DNA of 6,372 nt from contig NZ_BAABDL010000124.1 in assembly GCF_039539605.1 (NCBI RefSeq), forward strand, positions 1-6,372. Direction: 5' to 3'. A program made the position numbers and the translations under genes. Origin of the DNA: Amphibacillus indicireducens. Lineage in GTDB: Bacteria > Bacillota > Bacilli > Bacillales > Amphibacillaceae. Positions 1 through 6,110 of this stretch are shown here, piece by piece (the first letter of the stretch is position 1; each line of letters starts with the position of its first letter). The notes beneath the pieces were generated by a model. That model saw only the letters and a list, made by a program, of their open reading frames with translations. It was not told where the DNA came from and searched no databases.

Positions 1-2
1 TA

Positions 3-65
3 ACTGGCATTCACTTTTGGCAATTTAATGGGCAAATCACCTATAAAAAATCAAGTTATGAATAA
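3..65 (+). CDS. Possible 3' end of a gene entering from the left (partial)
   Basis: Reading from base 3 there are 20 open codons ending in a TAA at 63-65. The last residues are TGIHFWQFNGQITYKKSSYE. The peptide mixes hydrophobic and aromatic residues with a polar tail, as an authentic protein C-terminus might, and both other forward frames stop early (TAA at base 1 and TAA near base 26). The start lies outside the window, so the product cannot be named. Such a gene would converge on the small minus-strand gene that ends at 301, with a dyad at 142-168 between them. A 20-codon open run can easily occur by chance, so confidence is low. Confidence 0.3.
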   Translation, partial: TGIHFWQFNGQITYKKSSYE

Positions 66-141
66 TGCAGGTCAAATAATTTAGAATTTTTATTTATATT
101 AGCACGTTTAAAAGAAATGTCAACATTATTTTTTCAATTTA

Positions 142-168
142 TGATTACTGTTAACTATGCAGTAATCG
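142..168. terminator. Weak dyad between convergent genes, possible terminator
   Basis: GATTACTG (143-150) and CAGTAATC (160-167) form a perfect 8-bp stem around a 9-nt loop, and T142-G168 could add a wobble pair. On the plus strand the stem is followed after two bases by TTTT (171-174), a short and weak U tract. On the minus strand the bases after the stem are not T-rich. It sits between the possible gene end at 65 (+) and the gene end at 301 (-), where a shared terminator would be expected. The stem is AT-rich and the tail poor, so this is tentative. Confidence 0.35.
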
Positions 169-300
169 CATTTTAAGCTTAATAATTCTTCTATAACTAA
201 ACAGATAAGATTGATTAGAGTCACTAATTTTGATACCTCTCCTACATTACCATCTAGACCTACCTTTAGAACCAACTCCCATAAACCCGAAATGAAAAAT

Positions 301-762
301 TTATTTCTTATTCCTTTTTAAAAGCTTCGGTTCATAGTTTGATATGACTTCAAAAACTTCATCTCCTGTTGCAAATAAATGATGTTCAACATCAGGATAG
401 AATTGTTTATTTGCTATTGGATGTTGGTCGAACTCCCTAATATAATCAGAATTTAAAACCTTTAAAAAAGAAAACGATTTTGCATCTCTTTCTTTCGCTT
501 GGTTCATTTGTCTATTTCTTAAAAATGCATCACCTAGTTCAGTATTGTATCTAAAAGCCCAAACGACATATTCTAGTGGACAGACATGTTCAGGGTCATC
601 ATAAATAATATCTAGTAAATAACCTTTTTTATTTTCTAAACTTATTTTTAACATATGATTTTTCCGAATAATTTCTTGAATACCTACATCATGATTATCC
701 CAATCACTAGGGCTATTATTGGGGTAGTAAGTCATTAATTTTTCTCTTTTATTTGAATTCAT
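301..762 (-). CDS. Small soluble hypothetical protein, 153 aa
   Basis: I do not recognise this protein with confidence. It has no signal peptide, no membrane segment and a single Cys. The N-terminal 20 residues are polar. Residues about 27-54 alternate hydrophobic and charged residues in a beta-like pattern. Residues about 63-82 (PLEYVVWAFRYNTELGDAFL) could be a helix, and the end (about 128-146, with FATGDEVFEVISNYEPKL) looks like a strand-helix cap followed by a basic tail. The size, acidity and closing pattern faintly recall small immunity-like or stress-related cytoplasmic proteins of Bacillota. That is an impression only, and no toxin gene is visible beside it. The start chosen is the ATG at 760-762, 7 nt from AGGTGAT (770-776). 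A GTG at 772-774 would add four residues, but it lies inside that Shine-Dalgarno sequence. The in-frame ATG at 733-735 has a poorer upstream site. The gene is isolated, with 630 bp to the end of the large gene. Coding status is likely and function unknown. Confidence 0.75.
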   Translation of the reverse strand: MNSNKREKLMTYYPNNSPSDWDNHDVGIQEIIRKNHMLKISLENKKGYLLDIIYDDPEHVCPLEYVVWAFRYNTELGDAFLRNRQMNQAKERDAKSFSFLKVLNSDYIREFDQHPIANKQFYPDVEHHLFATGDEVFEVISNYEPKLLKRNKK

Positions 763-769
763 TATATTT

Positions 770-776
770 ATCACCT
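770..776 (-). promoter_or_regulatory. Shine-Dalgarno site that fixes the start of the 153-aa gene
   Basis: The minus strand reads AGGTGAT here, followed by 7 nt and then ATG at 762. The in-frame GTG at 772-774 is part of the site itself and has no Shine-Dalgarno of its own, so the ATG is the credible initiation codon. Confidence 0.7.
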
Positions 777-1338
777 CGAGTAGTTATGGAAACCTTATGT
801 TATCTGTCATATGGTGGCTACCTGAATATGACGAATTCTAATCTCTTATTGAGTTTGATCTATAATAAGTAACCGTTCTCCCTTCAGATGTTTTTATATA
901 ATGTCTATTACCTACGCTACGCTCGGAACCAGGCATCCTTTAGAAAATCTCTCCATGCTTGATTTTGCCCTCCTGACTTCAGCTAATTATTCACATGATT
1001 TCTACTACCTGTGTGCCTTGCACCAGATTTTATTGAGCCTCAAGTTGTTAGTATCCTGGACCACATTGAATTCTATAGTCATAAAGACTTACTCTTTATA
1101 GTGTATAGATCCATAACAAATGGTCGGCAATCAATTGGAGCAGCTGATGTTACTGGTGGAAACAAACCTATTAGTGTTATTAAAACAACTGAAAAAGCTA
1201 AAATATTGAATATTTTTCTCATGTAAGATAACTTTCCTTTTTATTTAGCTTATTGAGCCTTTATTGTCACTTTATATAGTTTATTTTCAATTATCAATAA
1301 TATTGTGATTTTTCTGACGATTTCAGTTTACTCAAATT
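777..1338. other. 562-bp intergenic stretch with no supportable gene
   Basis: No reading frame here has a ribosome-binding site and a convincing protein. Two overlapping plus-strand open stretches occur in different frames: ATG at 901 to the stop at 1101, and GTG at 1011 to the stop at 1226. Neither has a Shine-Dalgarno sequence. The second carries a more protein-like run around 1041-1190, and the frame that contains it has several stops upstream. This would fit decayed coding sequence, but I cannot assign a family. The 777-900 portion would be the leader and promoter region of the 153-aa gene. I saw no clear -35/-10 pair, only the dyad at 806-832. Confidence 0.5.
806..832. repeat. Dyad upstream of the 153-aa gene
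   Basis: GTCATAT (806-812) and ATATGAC (826-832) are perfect 7-bp inverted arms. The 13-nt centre holds a further small GGT/ACC pairing. The dyad is centred about 57 bp upstream of the ATG at 762, so it could be an operator or a leader hairpin. No T-run follows it on either strand, so it is not an intrinsic terminator. Confidence 0.35.
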
Positions 1339-1385
1339 AAAAAATCTGCTCTAATCCTATTTAAGATTTGATCAAGCAGATTTTT
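1339..1385 (-). terminator. Intrinsic terminator of the activase-dehydratase fusion gene
   Basis: Read on the minus strand, AAAAATCTGCT (1385-1340 side) and AGCAGATTTTT form a perfect 11-bp stem around a 24-nt loop. The loop may fold further. The 3' arm runs into six consecutive T residues. The stem begins 8 nt past the TAA at 1393-1395. On the plus strand the mirror arm ends in five T residues, so it could also stop transcription arriving from the left. Its strength and position support a single-gene transcript. Confidence 0.85.
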
Positions 1386-1392
1386 AGTGTTA

Positions 1393-4300
1393 TTAGAATG
1401 AATCAATTGTTGCAGTCTGTTGCTTGACTGTTTCTTTCGTTGGCTTTGTATTTGTCTGTGACAGCATCAAACGAATCCGATTTAATTGATTAACGAGTGA
1501 AGCTCCTGGATCATAGTCAATCGCCGTAAGATTTGCTTTGGGATGTTGTCGTTTGATTTCTTTCATCATCCCTCGCCCAACCACGTGATTAGGTAAACAG
1601 CCGAATGGTTGCATGATAATCACATTATTGACATCTCCTTTTAAAAACTGAACGATTTCACCTGTTAAATACCAACCTTCTCCCGTATGATTTCCAATTG
1701 ATAAAATCGTTTTCGCTCCTTCTGCTACTTTATAAATCGATTCAAATGGTTCAAAGCGAATAGAATTATGAAGTGCTTGATTCATTGGTTTTTCAATTTG
1801 TTCAAGTATTTCTATCACTAATTTAGAGAGCCACTTTTTTCCTTTGTTAAAACCTAAATGATCTGCACGCCATTGCATATTATAGAGTGTGTAGTTAATA
1901 AAACCACTTAGTTCTGGACTAACAACTTCAGCACCCTCTTTTTCTAATAAGCTAACAATATCATTATTAGCCGTCGGTGAATACTTTACCAAAATTTCTC
2001 CGACAATCCCAACTTTAGGTTTTTCTTGATCATAGATCTGTATTTGGTCAAAGTCTTTTATAATTTGTTTCACATGTTGATTAAACCGTTTAAGTTTAGC
2101 TTCCTTTAGATTTGATTGGACACGCTTAATCCATTTTTGATGTAATTGATTAACACTGCCTGATTCCTTTTCATAAGGGCGTGTTTGATAAACAAGTTTT
2201 TGAAATAAATCACCATAAAGCATTGCTAGGCAAAGCCTTTTTACTAAAGATAATGTTATATTTAGGCCACTTTTTTCAGTCCCCTTATTTCCAGCTGTTA
2301 ATGGAACAACTGGAATATTAGCAAACCCTGCATCTTTTAAAGCCTTTCTAAGCAATGGGATATAGTTACTTGCGCGACATCCTCCACCCGTCTGTGTCAA
2401 TAACACAGATGTATGATCAAGATCATATTGACCACTTTTCAATGCATCGATTAATTGACCAATCGTGATAATAGCAGGGAAGCAAGCATCGTTATTAACA
2501 TAAGTTAAACCTTGGTCAATTCCTTGTTTACCCGTTTCATCTGTTAACTGGACAACATTATAACCCGATGCACGTAAGGCCTCATCGATAAGACCCTCTT
2601 GATGAATTGGACTTAATAATGGCAATAAAATTGTATGTGTTGCTTTTTTATCTTTTGTGAAATTTATCTTTTCTACTGGTTGTTTTATCTTTTTAAACGC
2701 ATGGCCTTCTCGCTTTTGAATGGCTGCTTTAAGTGAACGGATTCTAATTCTAGCAGCACCCAAGTTAGTCACTTCATCAATTTTCAATTGAGTATAAATT
2801 TTTCCTTCACTTCGTAATATTTCCTCAACTTGTTCAGCAGTAATCGCATCAATACCACAACCAAATGAATTAAGTTGAACAAGTTCCAATTGATCAAATT
2901 TTGTGACAGCTCTTGCAGCTGCATAAAGGCGAGAATGATAGGTCCATTGATTAATCACCCTTAAATGGTCAACAGACTCTAGGTGACTCACGCTATCTTC
3001 TGTTAAAACGTGAAAACCTTCCTGAGTCAGAACATTAGCAATACCGTGATTAATTTTCGGATCAATATGGTATGAGCGACCAGCGAGAACAATTGCTTTT
3101 TCTCCCGTTTGAGCTAACTCTTTTAATAAATTCTCCCCTTGTTTTTGAATATCTTGACGGTAACGTTCTATTTCTTGCTCTCCAGCTTGATAAGCATCTT
3201 TTACTTCTTGCAAAGTAATCCGATAATCCTTTAAAATTTGATGGAGAACATAGTGAACATGTTTTGGCTTCATTAAATTTAAATGAGGGGTATAGTAGTT
3301 AACTGTTTGATCGATAATTGAATCAATATTATTTTTAATCACACTTGGGTATGAAATAACAACGGGACAATTATAGTTATTGACCACTGAATCATCTTCT
3401 TGTTTTTCATAATTAATACTCGGATAAAAAATAAAATCAGGATCTTGATCAATTAGCTGATTGATATGGCCATGCATCATTTTAGCTGGAAAACAAACTG
3501 TATCATCTGGCATTGAGTCAATGCCACTCTCATATATTTTTTTAGAAGACTTCCTCGATACCTGAACATGAAAACCTAAGTGAGTAAAGAAAGTAAACCA
3601 AAGTGGATAATGCTCATACATATTTAACCCTCGAGGTAAACCAACTACTCCCCTTGCTTCCTCTTTATCGATTGGTTGGTAATCAAAAAGACGCTTGTAT
3701 TTATAATTATATAAATTGACTTTTGAGCTTACATTTGGATACTGTGCTTTCGCTCCTTTTTCACAACGGTTTCCAGTAATAAAACGTCGACCATCAGAAA
3801 AAATAGAGATCGTTAAGGCACACCTGTTTTCGCATAACATACACCGGGCATACTTCTTTGTCAGTGAAAAGTTTTCGATTTCTTCAGCTGTAAGAAGTGT
3901 AGATACGCCCTCTGGCTCTGATTGTTCATATGCAATCAGAGCTGCCCCGAACGCACCCATTAATCCAGCAAGATTTGGACGAATCACTTCGCGTTTCGAA
4001 ATCTTTTCAAACGCTCGAAGTACAGATTCATTATTAAAAGTGCCACCTTGACAAACGATTCTCTTTCCTAATTGACTTGGTTCTTTTACTTTAATAACCT
4101 TATATAAAGCATTTTTTATTACAGAAATAGAAAGACCCGCAGATATATCTGCAATAGATGCCCCTTCTTTTTGCGTTTGCCTTACTTTGGAATTCATAAA
4201 CACAGTACAGCGCGAACCTAGATCAACTGGAGCTTTTGCTTTCAATGCCACCTCGGCAAATTCTTCTACTGTTGTATTCAATGACTTTGCGAATGTTTCA

Positions 4301-5658
4301 ATAAAAGAACCACAGCCTGAAGAACAAGCTTCATTTAACTGAATTGACGTTAATACACCATCTTCAATCGTCATTGCCTTCATGTCTTGACCGCCAATAT
4401 CGAGAATAAAATCAACACCCGGTTGAAAGTGATTAGCTGCTTTATAATGACAAACTGTCTCAACTTCACCTTGATCAATTTTTAGAGCATGCTTGATTAA
4501 AGACTCGCCGTAACCTGTACTCACCGCTCGACTAATATAGACATCTTCAGGCATGTCTTGATAAAGTTTTAATAAAATATCCATTGTCTTTTTAAGTGGA
4601 TCACCATCATTTGAATCATAAAAGGTCCACAAGACATCTCCAGAAGGATTGATTGCGACAGCCTTTGTCGTTGTTGAGCCGGCATCAATCCCCAAAAATA
4701 TCGATCCTTGGTAATTTGATAATATGGCTTGATTAACAGTTGCCTTTTTATGACGGGCTCGAAAAGTGGCTAACTCTTCTTCATTTTCAAATAGCGGCTC
4801 AAGTGCATGAATCGGCTGAAGTACTTGAAGTTGTTCTGAAAACAACTTTTTCTTTAGCTGATGAAAACTCGTTTGTTTTTCATTTTTCGCATCAAGTGCA
4901 GCACCAATCGCAACAAAATACTGTGAGTTATCTGGAAAAATAACTTGATCCTTTGTTAATTTTAATGTTTCAATAAAGCGCTGTCTTAATTCACTTGAAA
5001 AGTTCAGTGGGCCACCAAGCAGTGCTACATTCCCTTTAATTTTACGACCAGAAGCTAACCCTGTAATCGTTTGATTGACAACTGCTTGAAATATTGAGGC
5101 TGCAATATCTTCTTTTCTCACGCCATCATTAATCAATGGTTGAACATCACTTTTAGCAAACACACCACAGCGAGATGCGATGGGATAAATTTTTTGATAG
5201 GTTTTTGCTAACTCATTCAATCCGCTTGGATCTGTATCTAACAATGTTGCCATTTGGTCGATAAAAGCACCGGTTCCACCAGCACAAGATCCGTTCATAC
5301 GTTGATCGAGCGTTCCCTCAAAGAATGTAATCTTTGCATCTTCCCCACCTAGTTCAATCGCAACATCCGTTTCTGGAATCCATCGTTCGACTGTTTTAGT
5401 ACAAGCAATTACTTCTTGAATAAAACTTATTTCTAATACTTCTGCTAAAGCCATACCACCTGAACCAGTAATTTTCAATTGAATCGGTTGATTATGAAAA
5501 ACCTCTGTTGCTTCATGCAATAGTTCTTTAATTGCTTGTTTTATATCGGAATAATGGCGTGCATATTTTTTAAATAATATTTGTTCATGACGATCGATGA
5601 CAACAAGTTTAATCGTCGTTGAACCAACATCAAATCCTGCATATACCATTTTCCCCAT
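1393..5658 (-). CDS. Fused acyl-CoA dehydratase activase and HgdA/B-like protein, 1421 aa
   Basis: Family role: an ATP-dependent activator of the HgdC/BcrAD/BadFG (ASKHA) type passes low-potential electrons from a [4Fe-4S] cluster to a radical Fe-S dehydratase or reductase; here both parts are on one cytoplasmic chain. Activase domain 1 (about 4-256) has a phosphate loop at D10-VGSTTIK-17, GGED 104-107, cluster-type C125 in GSCAGGTG, C164 in SRCGVF and GG215-216. Activase domain 2 (about 319-577) has D325-AGSTTTK-332, GGQD 422-425, C445, C484 in SRCTVF and QGG 537-539. Then come a four-Cys patch (C606, C609, C613, C632), a DUF2229-type region (about 650-790, VCFPAK at 721-726), an HgdB-like part (GRSYH 860-864, FGCG 932-935) and a C-terminal region (CFPA 1059-1062, GGGCRASNY 1091-1099, PFGCLPNH 1351-1358). 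The length of about 1400 aa is usual for this fused family, with no frameshift or truncation. The start is ATG 5656-5658, 7 nt from AAGGAGG; M4 has a worse spacing. The gene appears monocistronic. I am sure of the family; the substrate is unknown, and no CoA-transferase or amino-acid fermentation gene is visible nearby. Confidence 0.95.
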   Translation of the reverse strand: MGKMVYAGFDVGSTTIKLVVIDRHEQILFKKYARHYSDIKQAIKELLHEATEVFHNQPIQLKITGSGGMALAEVLEISFIQEVIACTKTVERWIPETDVAIELGGEDAKITFFEGTLDQRMNGSCAGGTGAFIDQMATLLDTDPSGLNELAKTYQKIYPIASRCGVFAKSDVQPLINDGVRKEDIAASIFQAVVNQTITGLASGRKIKGNVALLGGPLNFSSELRQRFIETLKLTKDQVIFPDNSQYFVAIGAALDAKNEKQTSFHQLKKKLFSEQLQVLQPIHALEPLFENEEELATFRARHKKATVNQAILSNYQGSIFLGIDAGSTTTKAVAINPSGDVLWTFYDSNDGDPLKKTMDILLKLYQDMPEDVYISRAVSTGYGESLIKHALKIDQGEVETVCHYKAANHFQPGVDFILDIGGQDMKAMTIEDGVLTSIQLNEACSSGCGSFIETFAKSLNTTVEEFAEVALKAKAPVDLGSRCTVFMNSKVRQTQKEGASIADISAGLSISVIKNALYKVIKVKEPSQLGKRIVCQGGTFNNESVLRAFEKISKREVIRPNLAGLMGAFGAALIAYEQSEPEGVSTLLTAEEIENFSLTKKYARCMLCENRCALTISIFSDGRRFITGNRCEKGAKAQYPNVSSKVNLYNYKYKRLFDYQPIDKEEARGVVGLPRGLNMYEHYPLWFTFFTHLGFHVQVSRKSSKKIYESGIDSMPDDTVCFPAKMMHGHINQLIDQDPDFIFYPSINYEKQEDDSVVNNYNCPVVISYPSVIKNNIDSIIDQTVNYYTPHLNLMKPKHVHYVLHQILKDYRITLQEVKDAYQAGEQEIERYRQDIQKQGENLLKELAQTGEKAIVLAGRSYHIDPKINHGIANVLTQEGFHVLTEDSVSHLESVDHLRVINQWTYHSRLYAAARAVTKFDQLELVQLNSFGCGIDAITAEQVEEILRSEGKIYTQLKIDEVTNLGAARIRIRSLKAAIQKREGHAFKKIKQPVEKINFTKDKKATHTILLPLLSPIHQEGLIDEALRASGYNVVQLTDETGKQGIDQGLTYVNNDACFPAIITIGQLIDALKSGQYDLDHTSVLLTQTGGGCRASNYIPLLRKALKDAGFANIPVVPLTAGNKGTEKSGLNITLSLVKRLCLAMLYGDLFQKLVYQTRPYEKESGSVNQLHQKWIKRVQSNLKEAKLKRFNQHVKQIIKDFDQIQIYDQEKPKVGIVGEILVKYSPTANNDIVSLLEKEGAEVVSPELSGFINYTLYNMQWRADHLGFNKGKKWLSKLVIEILEQIEKPMNQALHNSIRFEPFESIYKVAEGAKTILSIGNHTGEGWYLTGEIVQFLKGDVNNVIIMQPFGCLPNHVVGRGMMKEIKRQHPKANLTAIDYDPGASLVNQLNRIRLMLSQTNTKPTKETVKQQTATIDSF

Positions 5659-5665
5659 ACAATCC

Positions 5666-5672
5666 CCTCCTT
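5666..5672 (-). promoter_or_regulatory. Strong Shine-Dalgarno site of the 1421-aa gene
   Basis: The minus strand reads AAGGAGG, 7 nt before the ATG at 5656-5658. The near-consensus site and ideal spacing select this start over the internal Met4. Confidence 0.9.
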
Positions 5673-5702
5673 ATAAAATCTTTCTTTTTTACGATGCCTT
5701 TC

Positions 5703-5708
5703 ATTATA
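5703..5708 (-). promoter_or_regulatory. Candidate -10 box (TATAAT) for the 1421-aa gene
   Basis: The minus strand carries a perfect TATAAT 45 nt upstream of the start codon. That would put transcription start near 5696 and give a leader of roughly 38 nt. There is no good -35 hexamer at the normal distance. TTGAAG lies just upstream but is too close, and the bases 17 nt upstream read GCCCAC. The promoter may therefore depend on an activator or an alternative sigma factor, or the match may be chance in AT-rich DNA. It abuts the repeat island on its upstream side. Confidence 0.5.
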
Positions 5709-5762
5709 AAACGAAACTTCAATCAGTGGGCGTTAGGCCTACAGGATGTAAGTCATGCAAGT

Positions 5763-5829
5763 CCTTTCGATGGAGTGAGTAATCGCAACCCCAGATGTTG
5801 GGACTGCGGTTACCAATGTTGTCAAGTTA
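5763..5829 (+). repeat. Inverted repeat copy 1, with a hairpin insert
   Basis: This copy contains GAGTAATCGCA (5777-5787), then 26 nt, then CAATGTTGTCAAGTTA (5814-5829). Both blocks recur on the opposite strand at 6004-6031, matching 10/11 and 15/16, with only one base between them there. Flanking sequence back to 5763 also aligns (17 of 25 including the first block). In this copy the extra bases complete a hairpin at 5779-5813. Its outer stem GTAATCGCA/TGCGGTTAC has one G-T pair, and a further CCCA/TGGG stem lies near the loop. The plus-strand open frame through this region (to about 5876) lacks a ribosome-binding site and is a by-product of the repeat. Confidence 0.65.
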
Positions 5830-5854
5830 ATACGCCGCTACAGAAAAACACTAC

Positions 5855-5975
5855 GCTTTCCATGGGCGTGGCTTGAGCTATTCCCATAGGACAAGGAAAG
5901 CTTCGTCAGCGAGACATCGCACGAAGAAAATTGCTTTTTATTTTCGAGGAGTCTCCATATTTTTCTTTCGCTGAC
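5855..5975. repeat. Nested palindromic element inside the inverted repeat
   Basis: Two adjacent foldback units are visible. The first pairs GCTTTCC (5855-5861) with GGAAAGC (5895-5901), and inside it ATGGG (5862-5866) with CCCAT (5883-5887). The second pairs GTCAGCGA (5905-5912) with TCGCTGAC (5968-5975), and inside it GAAAA (5926-5930) with TTTTC (5941-5945). An alternative GAGAC (5911-5915) with GTCTC (5951-5955) pairing also exists. The layout and phrases such as ACTACGCTTTCC and GGAAAGCTTCG resemble short palindromic repeats scattered through intergenic regions of Bacillaceae. That resemblance is from memory and not confirmed by search. No protein is encoded. Confidence 0.6.
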
Positions 5976-6003
5976 TAATCACTTTATATATATTAAACTT
6001 TAC

Positions 6004-6045
6004 TAACCTGACAACATTGCTGCGGTTACTCGTCCCACCGAAGAC
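6004..6045 (-). repeat. Inverted repeat copy 2, lacking the hairpin
   Basis: On the minus strand this reads as copy 1 with the hairpin collapsed: GAGTAACCGCA (6031-6021), one base (6020), then CAATGTTGTCAGGTTA (6019-6004). Because copy 1 lies on the plus strand, the pair forms a long-range inverted repeat enclosing 174 nt (5830-6003), which itself contains the nested palindromic element. Confidence 0.65.
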
Positions 6046-6110
6046 ATTGGTGAAAACGCTTGTGTGGCCAACGTCGTGTTGGGCCGGGTGAATCAAGACA
6101 TTAGCTCACC
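6036..6110 (+). other. GC-rich cluster of three tandem hairpins
   Basis: CACC/GGTG folds at 6036-6052. GGCC-AAC pairs with GTT-G-GGCC at 6066-6085 (7 bp, one bulged G, 5-nt loop). GGTGA (6087-6091) pairs with TCACC (6106-6110). The stretch is clearly richer in G and C than the AT-rich DNA on its right. It could be a structured RNA, the distal part of the repeat island, or the remnant end of a mobile element. There is no coding support: one frame stays open to about 6150 but has no start codon. Confidence 0.4.

Noticed and set aside
3716..4051. 111-codon plus-strand open frame
   Set aside because: It lies wholly antisense within the conserved DUF2229/activase coding region and has no supporting start signals.
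4740..4943. 67-codon plus-strand open frame
   Set aside because: It is antisense to the linker between the two activase domains, so it is a shadow of the real gene.
5761..5835. Possible tRNA or riboswitch because of the strong hairpin and GC content
   Set aside because: No cloverleaf with a T-loop GTTCGA-type motif or CCA end is visible, and no riboswitch consensus I know fits. The hairpin is better explained as part of the inverted repeat.
5597..5876. Two plus-strand open frames of 61 and 85 codons across the start of the large gene and the repeat
   Set aside because: They overlap the strongly supported gene start antisense, have no ribosome-binding site, and their downstream part is repeat DNA made of hairpins. 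Cysteine and aromatic content comes from the repeat.
5763..6045. CRISPR array or retron
   Set aside because: There are only two repeat copies, in inverted orientation and with unequal lengths, and no spacers, cas gene or reverse transcriptase are in the window.
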